A DNA stretch of 64,000 bases. Source: Bacteroidales bacterium. GTDB lineage: Bacteria; Bacteroidota; Bacteroidia; Bacteroidales; P3. Under the pieces are notes generated by a model, which was given only the letters and a program-made list of their open reading frames with translations, searched no databases and was not told the DNA's origin. Position numbers and translations under genes: made by a program. Every line of letters begins with the position of its first letter. Position 1 is the stretch's first letter. This document shows, one piece after another, positions 16,491-28,031 of this stretch. The stretch spans positions 35,213-99,212 of the forward strand of contig JAFXAA010000006.1 of the NCBI GenBank assembly GCA_017522105.1, in the 5' to 3' direction.

Positions 16491-18173
16491 TCAGGACTGG
16501 TGGCGGTAGGAGGGGTCGATGGCCTCGGAGACGTTGATCACATGGTCGGCAAGCTTTTCGTACTGCGCATAGAGGGTGCTGTAGGCGTTGCCTATGGGAT
16601 AGCCGTAGGTGCCGTGTTTGAGGGCTTCGAGGTGGGCTGCACGCAGCTCGTCGCGGTAGACGTTGACGTCGTGCTCGGCGGCCTCGGCAGCCTCAAGGTC
16701 GGCATGGTCGTAGTCCACAAGGTTGGCGTCCATAACCATAAGCGCGTTCTCCACGAGGGCGTTCATGTGGGCCAGGTTGTCGTTGAGGGCGTCGCTGAAA
16801 TGGACGGCGTCGGAGCGCTTGTTGCGCCGCGTGAGGGCTATCTGCAGGATGTTGTCGCCGATGCTTTCGAGGTTGTCTATGATGCGGAGCATGGAGCTGA
16901 CGCGCTCGGAGGCGTGGCTGCTGAGGTCGCCGCTGCCCACGGCGGTGAGGAACTTGGTGAGCTCCATCTCCATCTGGTCGGTGAGGTGCTCGTAATCTTC
17001 TATGCGCTTCATGACGGCCTCGAAGTCCTTTTCGGACTTGGCGGTGCGCAGGTCGGGCAGCAGGGCGTACATGCGGAGCACCTGCTTGGAGAAGAGCTGT
17101 ATCTCCTTCTTGGCGCTCTGCAGGTTGAGCTCGGCGGTGTTGACGGGGCCGCGGCTGATGTAGCTCAGGCGGTAGGCCGGGAATTCCTCCTTCTCTTCCT
17201 TGTCGGGCACCATGCGGGTGACGATCCACACAATCTGCGGTATGAACCACGACTGGACGCCGACGTTGAGCACGTTGAACGAGGTGTGGAAGAGGGCCAG
17301 GGCCATTGGCATGTCGGTGGGGAACACAGCCTGCACCATAGCGATGATGGGGCGGAAGAGGATGAGCGTCAGTGTGACGCCAATGACGTTGAACATCAGG
17401 TGCGCCCTGGCGGCGCGTTTGCCAGCCACTCCGGCCACCGTGGCGGCGAGGTTGGCCGTGATGGTGGTGCCAATGTTCTCGCCCATGACCAGCGCCACGG
17501 CCACGTCGAGACCGATCCACCCGTTGTGCAGCATCAGCAGGGTGATGGCCATGGTGGCCGCCGAAGCCTGGACGATGCAGGTGAGCAGGGCTCCTATGGC
17601 CACGAAGAGGAGCACCGACCAGAAGCCATAGCCGCCGAGCGAGGCGATGCCCTGCAGCAGGCCTGGGTACTCTTCGAGGTTGGGCATGGCGCCCTTGAGC
17701 AGATTCATGCCTATCAAAAGAAGAGCCAGGCCCACGATGGTCTGGCCCACGGACTTGAGCTTATCCTTGCTGGCGAAGATGAAGACGAGGCTCACGGCGG
17801 CAAGGAGCAGGGGCAGACTGAACTGGCCCGAAGCCTCGCCGAGGCCGAGGAGGGTGATGATCCACGCCGTGACGGTGGTGCCGATGTTGGCACCCATAAT
17901 AACAGCGACGGCCCCCGAAAGAGACAGGATGCCGGCGTTGACGAAACTGACTACCATGACGGTAGTGGCTGATGACGACTGGATGGCTGCCGTCACCGCC
18001 GTGCCTGTGAGTATCCCGCTCAGCGGGTTGTTGGTTATCTTGCCCAGGACGGCGCGCATCTTGCTGCCCGCAACCTTCTGCAGGCCTTCGCTCATCAACT
18101 TCATAGCAAAGAGGAACACTGCCAGCGCACCGGCGAAGTTGATGACAATCAGTAGGATGTCTGTGAATTTCAT
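16491..18173 (-). CDS. Na+/phosphate cotransporter (NptA/PhoU fusion type)
   Basis: A 560-residue protein of the PNaS (SLC34-like) family. The membrane part (residues 1 to about 315) contains two inverted repeats with the motifs 'QSSSATT' and 'QASAATM', which form the substrate site. The C-terminal region (about 345-545) is helical and PhoU-like. It probably takes up phosphate with sodium at the inner membrane, or acts in efflux, as suggested for some bacterial relatives. The start was taken at the Met that begins the first membrane helix, 26 nt after the -7 box; longer forms would cross the promoter. Confidence 0.9.
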   Translation of the reverse strand: MKFTDILLIVINFAGALAVFLFAMKLMSEGLQKVAGSKMRAVLGKITNNPLSGILTGTAVTAAIQSSSATTVMVVSFVNAGILSLSGAVAVIMGANIGTTVTAWIITLLGLGEASGQFSLPLLLAAVSLVFIFASKDKLKSVGQTIVGLALLLIGMNLLKGAMPNLEEYPGLLQGIASLGGYGFWSVLLFVAIGALLTCIVQASAATMAITLLMLHNGWIGLDVAVALVMGENIGTTITANLAATVAGVAGKRAARAHLMFNVIGVTLTLILFRPIIAMVQAVFPTDMPMALALFHTSFNVLNVGVQSWFIPQIVWIVTRMVPDKEEKEEFPAYRLSYISRGPVNTAELNLQSAKKEIQLFSKQVLRMYALLPDLRTAKSEKDFEAVMKRIEDYEHLTDQMEMELTKFLTAVGSGDLSSHASERVSSMLRIIDNLESIGDNILQIALTRRNKRSDAVHFSDALNDNLAHMNALVENALMVMDANLVDYDHADLEAAEAAEHDVNVYRDELRAAHLEALKHGTYGYPIGNAYSTLYAQYEKLADHVINVSEAIDPSYRHQS

Positions 18174-18198
18174 AAATAATGTTGGTTCAATTGCGGTG

Positions 18199-18206
18199 CA
18201 AAGATA
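18199..18206 (-). promoter_or_regulatory. -7 box of the Na/Pi transporter gene
   Basis: TATCTTTG on the minus strand, 26 nt before the start codon. Confidence 0.65.
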
Positions 18207-18261
18207 GCAAAAAGGCGGCAAATAAGCCGCCTTGATGTTGTTAAAAGATGCTAACGGGGCA

Positions 18262-19842
18262 CTATTGGAGCGGTGTGAGGGTGGTGCGGCGGTTGAGCGC
18301 GCGGCCTTCGGGGGTGTCGTTGTCGGCCACGGGGCGGCTTTCGCCGTAGCCGCGGTAGGTAAGGCGGTCGGGGCTGACGCCACGCTCTATGAGGTAGTCG
18401 TACACCGCCTTGGCGCGGCGCTCGGAGAGGGCGAGGTTGTCCTCGTCGCCGCCCACGGCGTCAGTGTGGCCTCCCACCTCGAGGCGCAGGCGCGGGTGTC
18501 GCTGCAGAGCTTCGGCCAGGCGGTCAAGTTCAGCCAAGGAGGGCTCAAGAAGGGTGGCCTTGGCGGTCTCGAAGAAGATGTTGCGCAGGGTGACGGTGTC
18601 GCCCAGGGTGAGCAGGTTCTCGGCCTGACGGATGGGGTCGATGAAGGTGATGCGCTCGGGCCGCACGGGGGCCGGCATGACGAAGGAGTAGAGGTCCTGG
18701 CGCCCATAGCCGTCGGGACGGTCGCTGCTGAAGAGGGCCGTGCGCCCGTCGGGGGCCACGATGAGGTTGTTCTCGTCGCCGGGGGTGTTGATGGGGTAGC
18801 CGAGGTTCACGGGCGTGCCCCACGTGGTGTCGTCCACACGCTTGACCATGTAGAGGTCGCTGCCGCCCATGCCCATATGGCCGTCGGAGGCGAAGTATAG
18901 CGTGCGGTCGTCAAAGTGTATGTAGGGCGCCGTCTCGTTGCCCTTGGTGTTCACGGTGGGACCCATGTTCCTGGGCTTGCTCCAGCGGCCCTCCTCCAGC
19001 GTACAGTACCAGATGTCTGTGCCGCCGTAGCCGCCGCTGCGGTTGGAGGCGAAGTAGAGGGTGTAGCCGTCGATGGAGAGCGAGGGGAAGGACTCCCAGT
19101 AGACGCTGTTGACCGGCGCGCCGAGGTTGCGCGGACGGCCCCAGCGGTCGCCGTGGCGCACGCTCATGTACAGGTCGCAGCCCGTGGGCTCGTTGTTGCG
19201 GCCGCAGGCGGTGAAGATAACGATGCGGCCGTCGTGCGAGATGGTCTGTGCACCCTCGTTGCCGTGGCTGTTGAGGGGCTCGGGCATCCGCTCGGCAGGA
19301 CCCCAGTCGAGCTCCATGGTGTCGTAGAGCGAAACGTAGAAGTCCTCCTCCTCGGGCAGACCGCGCTGGGTGTAGGCGTTGCGCGGCGAGCGGCGGGTGA
19401 AGACCAGCGTGCGATAGTCGGCGGTGAGGGCTGGCATGTACTCGTCGGCGGGACTGTTGACGTTGGAGCCAAGGTTAACGGGGCGAAATGGCACCGGATT
19501 TTCCACAGCGTGGCGGCGCCATTCAGCCGTGCGGATGCCGTCGCGGGCCTCCTGCTGCCAACGGGTGCTGCGGGGGTTGAGGTCGAGGCAGCGCTGATAG
19601 CAGTCACGTGCTTGTTGGTACTGCATCAGAGCCATGTGCTGGTTGCCCAGCAGCAGCCACGCTTCGGCATAGCCTGGGTCAATGTCCAGCGCCTTGGTGA
19701 GCAGCTTGATAGCTTCCTCGTACTGGCCAACGACGCTCTTCTCCACCGCCTGCTCGAACAGGGCCTCGCTCTTGGGCGTCTGCCCTACCGCAGCCAGTGG
19801 CAGCAGCATGAACAGCATCAGCATTGACGACAACCGCTTCAT
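18262..19842 (-). CDS. PorE-like OmpA-family protein (TPR, beta-propeller, OmpA)
   Basis: A 526-residue periplasmic/outer-membrane protein. The order is: signal peptide (mature Gln near residue 21), TPR repeats (about 25-95), six-bladed PD40-type propeller (about 115-375, repeats such as 'DGYTLYFASNRSGGYGGTDIW'), and OmpA-type peptidoglycan-binding domain (about 405-526, 'VGGHTDAVGGDEDNLALSERRAKAV'). This is the arrangement of PorE, the T9SS component that links the machinery to peptidoglycan, except that the carboxypeptidase-regulatory-like domain between propeller and OmpA is missing; PorE itself is about 670 residues. It may therefore be a paralogue. It sits next to a T9SS cargo gene. Confidence 0.75.
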   Translation of the reverse strand: MKRLSSMLMLFMLLPLAAVGQTPKSEALFEQAVEKSVVGQYEEAIKLLTKALDIDPGYAEAWLLLGNQHMALMQYQQARDCYQRCLDLNPRSTRWQQEARDGIRTAEWRRHAVENPVPFRPVNLGSNVNSPADEYMPALTADYRTLVFTRRSPRNAYTQRGLPEEEDFYVSLYDTMELDWGPAERMPEPLNSHGNEGAQTISHDGRIVIFTACGRNNEPTGCDLYMSVRHGDRWGRPRNLGAPVNSVYWESFPSLSIDGYTLYFASNRSGGYGGTDIWYCTLEEGRWSKPRNMGPTVNTKGNETAPYIHFDDRTLYFASDGHMGMGGSDLYMVKRVDDTTWGTPVNLGYPINTPGDENNLIVAPDGRTALFSSDRPDGYGRQDLYSFVMPAPVRPERITFIDPIRQAENLLTLGDTVTLRNIFFETAKATLLEPSLAELDRLAEALQRHPRLRLEVGGHTDAVGGDEDNLALSERRAKAVYDYLIERGVSPDRLTYRGYGESRPVADNDTPEGRALNRRTTLTPLQ

Positions 19843-19854
19843 CGGCCTGTGGTT

Positions 19855-21087
19855 TTACCGTTTGACGATACTCTGCGCACGGTTGCCACAGCGCAGGACA
19901 TAGGTGCCGGCTGGCAGGCCTGTCAGGTCAAAGCTGGCGGTGCCGTATACGGTCTGGGTGGCGAGGGTGCGCCCGCCGAGGTCATGCAGTGTGACGGTAC
20001 CGTCGGCGGTGACGCTGACTTTGTCCACCGCGGGGTTGGGATATACGGCAAAGACAGGTTCTGCGCCGTCGTCCACTTCTATGCCGACATTAGGATTAGG
20101 CTCCGGCACAGAAGGCATGGTGGCGTTGAGGGTGATGGTGTAAGTGTGCACGGCCACACCGTCCTCCGCCGTCACGGTGATGGTTACGGTGGCGGTGCTG
20201 TCGTTGGTGTAGGCACGGGCAATATCGACGGTGGCGTCGCTCACCTCGGGGATGCCGGTCACCACGGCGGCGTGCAGCGCGGTGGTGTCGCCTATGGCCA
20301 TGCTGTAGGCAAACACGGACTTGCTGAAGCCCTCCACGGCCTGGCCGTTGACCAGCAGGCTGTCGAGCCACGAGCTATAGACGAACTCAATGTCGTCAAC
20401 AGACAGCGAATCGTTGGCGTCGCCGCCACCGGGGGTGATGTTGGTGGTGAGGTTGACGAGCATGTAGTTGGCCGAAGCGGTGCCGTCATAGACAAAAGGC
20501 ACCTTGAGCTGTTGCCATTGCATTGAGGTGGCCGACGCCGTGGTGCGCGAAACGGCAACCTGGGCCTTGCCGCAGTAGAGCGAGGCATCGCCTTCCTGGT
20601 TGGGGGCCTTGAAGTCATTGTCGCCATGCAGAATGGCCGAGACCTGGGCCTGCGAGCTTGCCGAGGCGGCATAGTAGCTCACCCAGACGTACATGGAGTC
20701 CGGCGTACCCGTGAAGGGCTGGCAGTGGTCGGCATCGGCACGCTGCGTGTAGTTGTAGTTCTCGCTGCTGGCGGCCTGCATGGCACCGGCGTGAATGCGG
20801 CCTGTCGTCATGTTGCCGTTGGCATTGATGCCAAAGATGGACAGGGTGTAGATGGTCAGATAGCAACTGCCATCGGAGCCCGGGCGGCCACCGCCGCGGC
20901 GGTAGTGGTGATTGGAGGATGCCAACACGGCAAATGAGCCGTCCGACGAGCTGAAAGTGTTCCAGCAGGCAGGCTCCGAAGTATTGCCACCGTCCCACTG
21001 CTCAAAACCCGCGTTGGGCAACTGATACTGTGCGGCCGCCACGGCACACACAAGGGTGGCGGCAAGAAGCAATAGTGTTTTTTTCAT
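19855..21087 (-). CDS. T9SS-secreted protein with a putative carbohydrate-metabolism (PCMD) domain
   Basis: A 410-residue secreted protein. The signal ends in 'VAAAQ' and the mature protein starts with Gln. 'LPNAGFEQWD' opens a PCMD-type beta-sandwich extending to about residue 240 ('LSVDDIEFVYSSW'), found in Bacteroidota glycan-related surface proteins. A short cadherin/BACON-like segment (about 245-325) follows, and then a T9SS sorting domain ('VFAVYPNPAVDKVSV' to the end 'SIVKR'). The ligand is unknown. It starts just upstream of the PorE-like gene with a 12-bp gap, so the two are probably co-transcribed. Confidence 0.78.
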   Translation of the reverse strand: MKKTLLLLAATLVCAVAAAQYQLPNAGFEQWDGGNTSEPACWNTFSSSDGSFAVLASSNHHYRRGGGRPGSDGSCYLTIYTLSIFGINANGNMTTGRIHAGAMQAASSENYNYTQRADADHCQPFTGTPDSMYVWVSYYAASASSQAQVSAILHGDNDFKAPNQEGDASLYCGKAQVAVSRTTASATSMQWQQLKVPFVYDGTASANYMLVNLTTNITPGGGDANDSLSVDDIEFVYSSWLDSLLVNGQAVEGFSKSVFAYSMAIGDTTALHAAVVTGIPEVSDATVDIARAYTNDSTATVTITVTAEDGVAVHTYTITLNATMPSVPEPNPNVGIEVDDGAEPVFAVYPNPAVDKVSVTADGTVTLHDLGGRTLATQTVYGTASFDLTGLPAGTYVLRCGNRAQSIVKR

Positions 21088-21111
21088 GGCGTGCTACTTT
21101 TTCTGTTCTAC

Positions 21112-21147
21112 AAAAAAGGGGCAGAAACCATGACAGGCTTCCGCCCC
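21112..21147 (-). terminator. Terminator of ackA
   Basis: On the minus strand GGGGCGGAA (complement of 21139-21147) pairs with TTCTGCCCC (complement of 21118-21126), with one G-T pair, followed by a run of six T. Confidence 0.85.
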
Positions 21148-21171
21148 TGCGCTGTTGTCCTATAGCGGTGA

Positions 21172-22380
21172 TTACTTAACCAGGCTGTAGGTGTCGCTGG
21201 CGATGACATACTCCTCGTCGGTGGTGACGACGACGACGGCCATCTTCGAGTCGGGGGTGCTGAGGATGATGTCCTCGCCCATGACGTTGTCGTTCTTGCT
21301 GAAGTCCACCTTGATGCCGAGGCACTCCATGTTCTCCAGGATAGGACGGCGCATGAACCATGCGTTCTCGCCGATGCCGCCGGTGAAGAGCAGCAGGTCG
21401 CAGCCGCCCATCTCAGCCATGTAGCCGCCGATGTAGCGTTTCACACGCTGGGCGAACATGTCGAAGGCGTAGGTGGCACGCACGTCGCCGGCGTCGCGGC
21501 CCGCGCGGATGTCGCGCATGTCCTGCTTGCCGCCGCTGATGCCCACGAGGCCGCTCTGCTTGTTCAGTATCTTGGTGATGTCTTTCCAGTCCTTGCCATT
21601 CTCAACAATTTCCTTCTTTATGATGAACTCGATGACGCCTGGGTCCACATCGCCGGGACGCGAGCCCATGATGAGACCCTCCAACGGGGTCATTCCCATG
21701 GTGGTGTCGAAGCTCTTGCCATGGTCAATGGCGCAGATGGAGGCGCCGCTACCGAGGTGGCAGGATATAATCTTCAGGTCGTTCCAGTCGCGGCCGATCA
21801 TCTTGGCGGCCTTCTCGGCGACGAACTTGTGGCTGGTGCCGTGGAAACCATAGCGGCGCACGCCGTACTTCTCATAGTACTCGTACGGCACACCGTAGAG
21901 GTAACTCTTCGGGGGCAGGGTGCTGTGGAAAGCAGTGTCGAAGACGGCCACCTGCGGCACGCCGGGCAGCACCTCGCGCATGGCATAGATACCGGCGAGG
22001 TTGCCGGGGGTGTGCAGCGGGGCGAGGGGCGTGAGGGCCTTGATTTTCTCAATGACATCGTCGGTAACGACGACACTCTTGTCAAAGGTCTCACCGCCGT
22101 GTGCCACGCGGTTGCCAACGGCGCCAATCTCCTTGAAGTCCTTGATGACACCCATGTTGGGGTCAATGAGGGCGTTGAGGACAATCTTTATGCCTGCCGT
22201 ATGGTCGGGGATGGGCAGCTGCTCATAATGCTTCTGACCGTTCCACTTGTGGGTGAACTCACCCATTGCCAAGCCGATGCGCTCCAGCAGGCCCTTAGCC
22301 ATCACCTGGGCGTTGTTAGCCATGTCGACCAGCTGATACTTGATCGACGAGCTTCCGCAGTTCAATACTAAAATCTTCAT
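21172..22380 (-). CDS. ackA: Acetate kinase
   Basis: A 402-residue ASKHA-fold kinase of normal AckA length. Marks are 'VLNCGSSSIKYQL' at the N-terminus, 'HGGE' and 'RVAHGG', 'FDTAFH', 'GFHGTSH', 'SCHLGSGAS' and 'TGGIGENAW'. It converts acetyl phosphate and ADP to acetate and ATP, giving substrate-level ATP in fermentation. No phosphotransacetylase gene is adjacent. It has its own promoter and terminator, so it is probably monocistronic. Confidence 0.97.
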   Translation of the reverse strand: MKILVLNCGSSSIKYQLVDMANNAQVMAKGLLERIGLAMGEFTHKWNGQKHYEQLPIPDHTAGIKIVLNALIDPNMGVIKDFKEIGAVGNRVAHGGETFDKSVVVTDDVIEKIKALTPLAPLHTPGNLAGIYAMREVLPGVPQVAVFDTAFHSTLPPKSYLYGVPYEYYEKYGVRRYGFHGTSHKFVAEKAAKMIGRDWNDLKIISCHLGSGASICAIDHGKSFDTTMGMTPLEGLIMGSRPGDVDPGVIEFIIKKEIVENGKDWKDITKILNKQSGLVGISGGKQDMRDIRAGRDAGDVRATYAFDMFAQRVKRYIGGYMAEMGGCDLLLFTGGIGENAWFMRRPILENMECLGIKVDFSKNDNVMGEDIILSTPDSKMAVVVVTTDEEYVIASDTYSLVK

Positions 22381-22440
22381 ATCTGTTATTTTTTTGATTT
22401 ATAATCTATTTGTGCGTATGATGCTTCTTTTATGACACGC

Positions 22441-22448
22441 CAAAGATA
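22441..22448 (-). promoter_or_regulatory. -7 box of ackA
   Basis: TATCTTTG on the minus strand, 60 nt before the ackA start. Confidence 0.65.
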
Positions 22449-22487
22449 CGAAAAAAAACTGAACCCGGAACATTTTATTACAAAATA

Positions 22488-22733
22488 TCACCCTAACTCC
22501 TGTTGCTCCATCATTTGCATCAATGTGGCGTACCAGTCGTCGAAGTCCTTGGGGGCGTCGTTCTCGCGGTCGGCCTCCTCCTTGGTGCGGGCGGTGTCGT
22601 CGAGCATGTCGTTGTGACCCGTGAGGGCCGCGAAGGGCGACAGCTGTGCGGCGCGCTCGTACATCGTTATGCGGCTGTGCTGTTTCACACCGTTGTAGGG
22701 CAGGTCTATTATGTCTTTGTAGTCGTCTTTCAT
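22488..22733 (-). CDS. Small partner protein of the Y-family polymerase (YolD-like)
   Basis: An 81-residue acidic protein. The N-terminal 'YKDIIDLPYNGVKQHSRIT', then 'MYERAAQLSPFAALTGH', strongly recall short proteins encoded beside Y-family polymerases in Firmicutes, usually called YolD-like ('RAAQF(S/A)PFAALTGY'). Its function is not established; a regulatory or accessory role in translesion synthesis is inferred from the constant pairing. It overlaps the polymerase stop by ATGA and is therefore translated from the same message. This pairing is unusual in Bacteroidota and may mark transfer. Confidence 0.7.
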   Translation of the reverse strand: MKDDYKDIIDLPYNGVKQHSRITMYERAAQLSPFAALTGHNDMLDDTARTKEEADRENDAPKDFDDWYATLMQMMEQQELG

Positions 22734-24223
22734 CCCTTGTGTCCTCCCACCTGACTGTTGCGGTCGCGCAGCGTGGCGCCATCCTCGAAGTCGGTGCCGC
22801 GCAGTATGGCGTTCTTGCCGAAGCGTTTCTGTATTGTCAAGGCCGCCTTCTGCATGCGGTTCTCCCGCTCGGTCTTCGCTTTCCGCTCTTTCTGCCGGCG
22901 CTCTTCGGCCTCATGGTCGGCGAAGAGGTCAAGCTGCACCTCCTTGGCCTGTTTCACGCTGTCGCGCGCCACGAGGCTTCCCACCACCACCGTCAGGCGG
23001 CGCACCAGCAGCTTGCGGTCCACGTTGTCGTCGTATATGCCCAGTATTGCCTTGGTGATGGCGCGCGACGACGACGTGGGTTCCAGGGCCACGGCGCCGT
23101 GTGCGAAGCGAGGCACCTTGCGCCCGTACCAGTCCGTGGCCACCTCACCGTCGTAGTTCTTTTCCTGCGCGAGGTTCTCCACGTCGTAGTTCACCGAGAG
23201 GCCCACGTGCGACGTCACCAACCCCTTGTCCACCAGCTTTAGCGCCATGCTGTCGGCCATCTCGCGCACCACCACCCTCGCCTTGTCGAAGGTGTATGGC
23301 TCTGCCAGTACCTGGCCTGAGCTGAACGACTTCGTAGACGGCTTGTAGGCCTTGACGTCCTTCATGCCCACCGGCTCGTAACCCCAGGCGTGGTCTATCA
23401 GCAGCTCGGCGTTGACGCCGAAGAGCTTGAAGAGCTGCATCTCGTTGGTGAGCGAGCGCCGCGCCACATCGCCCATGGTCATCATGCCGTTGGCCTCCAG
23501 CTTGCGGCTGATGCCGCGTCCCACACGCCAGAAGTCCGTCAGCGGCCGGTGGTCCCACAGCAGGCGGCGGTAGCTCATCTCGTCCACTTCGGCAATGCGC
23601 ACCCCGTCCTTGTCGGCGGGTATGTGCTTGGCCACGATGTCCATGGCCACCTTGCTCAGGTAGAAGTTGGTGCCTATGCCCGCCGTGGCGGTGATGCCCG
23701 TCTCGCGCAGCACCTCGTGTATCAGTTTCACCGTCAGCTCATGCGGCGTCATGCGGTACGACTGGAGATAGTTGGTGGCGTCGATGAACACCTCGTCCAC
23801 CGAGTATACGTGTATGTCCTCCGGCGCTATGTAGCGCAGGTAGATGCCGTAGATGCGCGCAGAATACTGCATGTAGAGCCTCATGCGCGGCGGCGCCACT
23901 ATGTAGTCAAGCTCCCACCCGTCGTTGGCCTGCACGTCGGGGTCGTGTGTGGAGCGCCCCGTGAAGATGCCTTCCGGCGAGAAGCACAGGCGCTCCATGT
24001 TCACCTGCCGCACCTTCTCCACCACCTCGAACAGGCGTGCGCGCCCCGAGATACCGTAAGCCTTCAGCGACGGTGTCACCGCCAGGCATATCGTCTTCTC
24101 GGTCCTTGAGGCGTCGGCCACCACGAGGTTGGTAAGCAGCGGGTCCAAGCCGCGCTCCACGCACTCCACCGAGGCGTAGAACGACTTGAGGTCTATGGCT
24201 ATGAATGTGCGCTGCTTTTCCAT
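22730..24223 (-). CDS. Y-family DNA polymerase (UmuC/DinB type)
   Basis: A 497-residue translesion polymerase. Catalytic motifs are visible: 'IAIDLKSFYASVECVERGLDPL' region with the first Asp and 'SVDEVFIDATNYL' with the Asp-Glu pair; 'GIGTNFYLSKVAMDI' and 'FWRVGRGISRKLEANGM' correspond to palm and helix-hairpin-helix regions. The little-finger domain spans about 240-400. Near residue 427 'EVQLDLF' matches the beta-clamp-binding motif, followed by a Lys/Arg/Glu-rich tail. It copies damaged DNA with low fidelity. The architecture resembles Firmicutes plasmid/SOS polymerases rather than DinB. The small partner follows with ATGA overlap. Confidence 0.9.
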   Translation of the reverse strand: MEKQRTFIAIDLKSFYASVECVERGLDPLLTNLVVADASRTEKTICLAVTPSLKAYGISGRARLFEVVEKVRQVNMERLCFSPEGIFTGRSTHDPDVQANDGWELDYIVAPPRMRLYMQYSARIYGIYLRYIAPEDIHVYSVDEVFIDATNYLQSYRMTPHELTVKLIHEVLRETGITATAGIGTNFYLSKVAMDIVAKHIPADKDGVRIAEVDEMSYRRLLWDHRPLTDFWRVGRGISRKLEANGMMTMGDVARRSLTNEMQLFKLFGVNAELLIDHAWGYEPVGMKDVKAYKPSTKSFSSGQVLAEPYTFDKARVVVREMADSMALKLVDKGLVTSHVGLSVNYDVENLAQEKNYDGEVATDWYGRKVPRFAHGAVALEPTSSSRAITKAILGIYDDNVDRKLLVRRLTVVVGSLVARDSVKQAKEVQLDLFADHEAEERRQKERKAKTERENRMQKAALTIQKRFGKNAILRGTDFEDGATLRDRNSQVGGHKG

Positions 24224-24229
24224 CTGCGG

Positions 24230-27789
<3,560 letters not shown>

Positions 27790-27791
<2 letters not shown>

Positions 27792-27960
27792 GGCTATTGA
27801 GATGGAACCCCTACAGGGTTCTTTTACATTTTGTTACAAGGCGGTGGCTATTAAAATGAAACCCCTGCGGGGTGTTGTGACCATGGGGGTGACATCTTGT
27901 TGCAAGGCTGTGGCTATTGAAATGAAACACCTGCGGGGTGTTGGGGCGTGGGGGTGGCGG
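27790..27960. repeat. Three imperfect direct repeats with internal palindromes
   Basis: Copies begin at 27790, 27844 and 27910. Each starts with GTGGCTATT, continues with AAATGAAAC or GAGATGGAAC, and contains CCCCTACAGGG or CCTGCGGGG. The first two end in TTGTTACAAGGC / TTGTTGCAAGGC. Unit lengths are 54, 66 and about 50 bp. No gene is seen in this stretch; it ends about 70 bp before the phosphoglucomutase gene. Confidence 0.75.
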
Positions 27961-28031
27961 CAAAATATATTTGGGCTGAGACACAATAAAAAAAGGCCTT
28001 TGCAGTTAACATAGGGAAAAATCACAGCACT

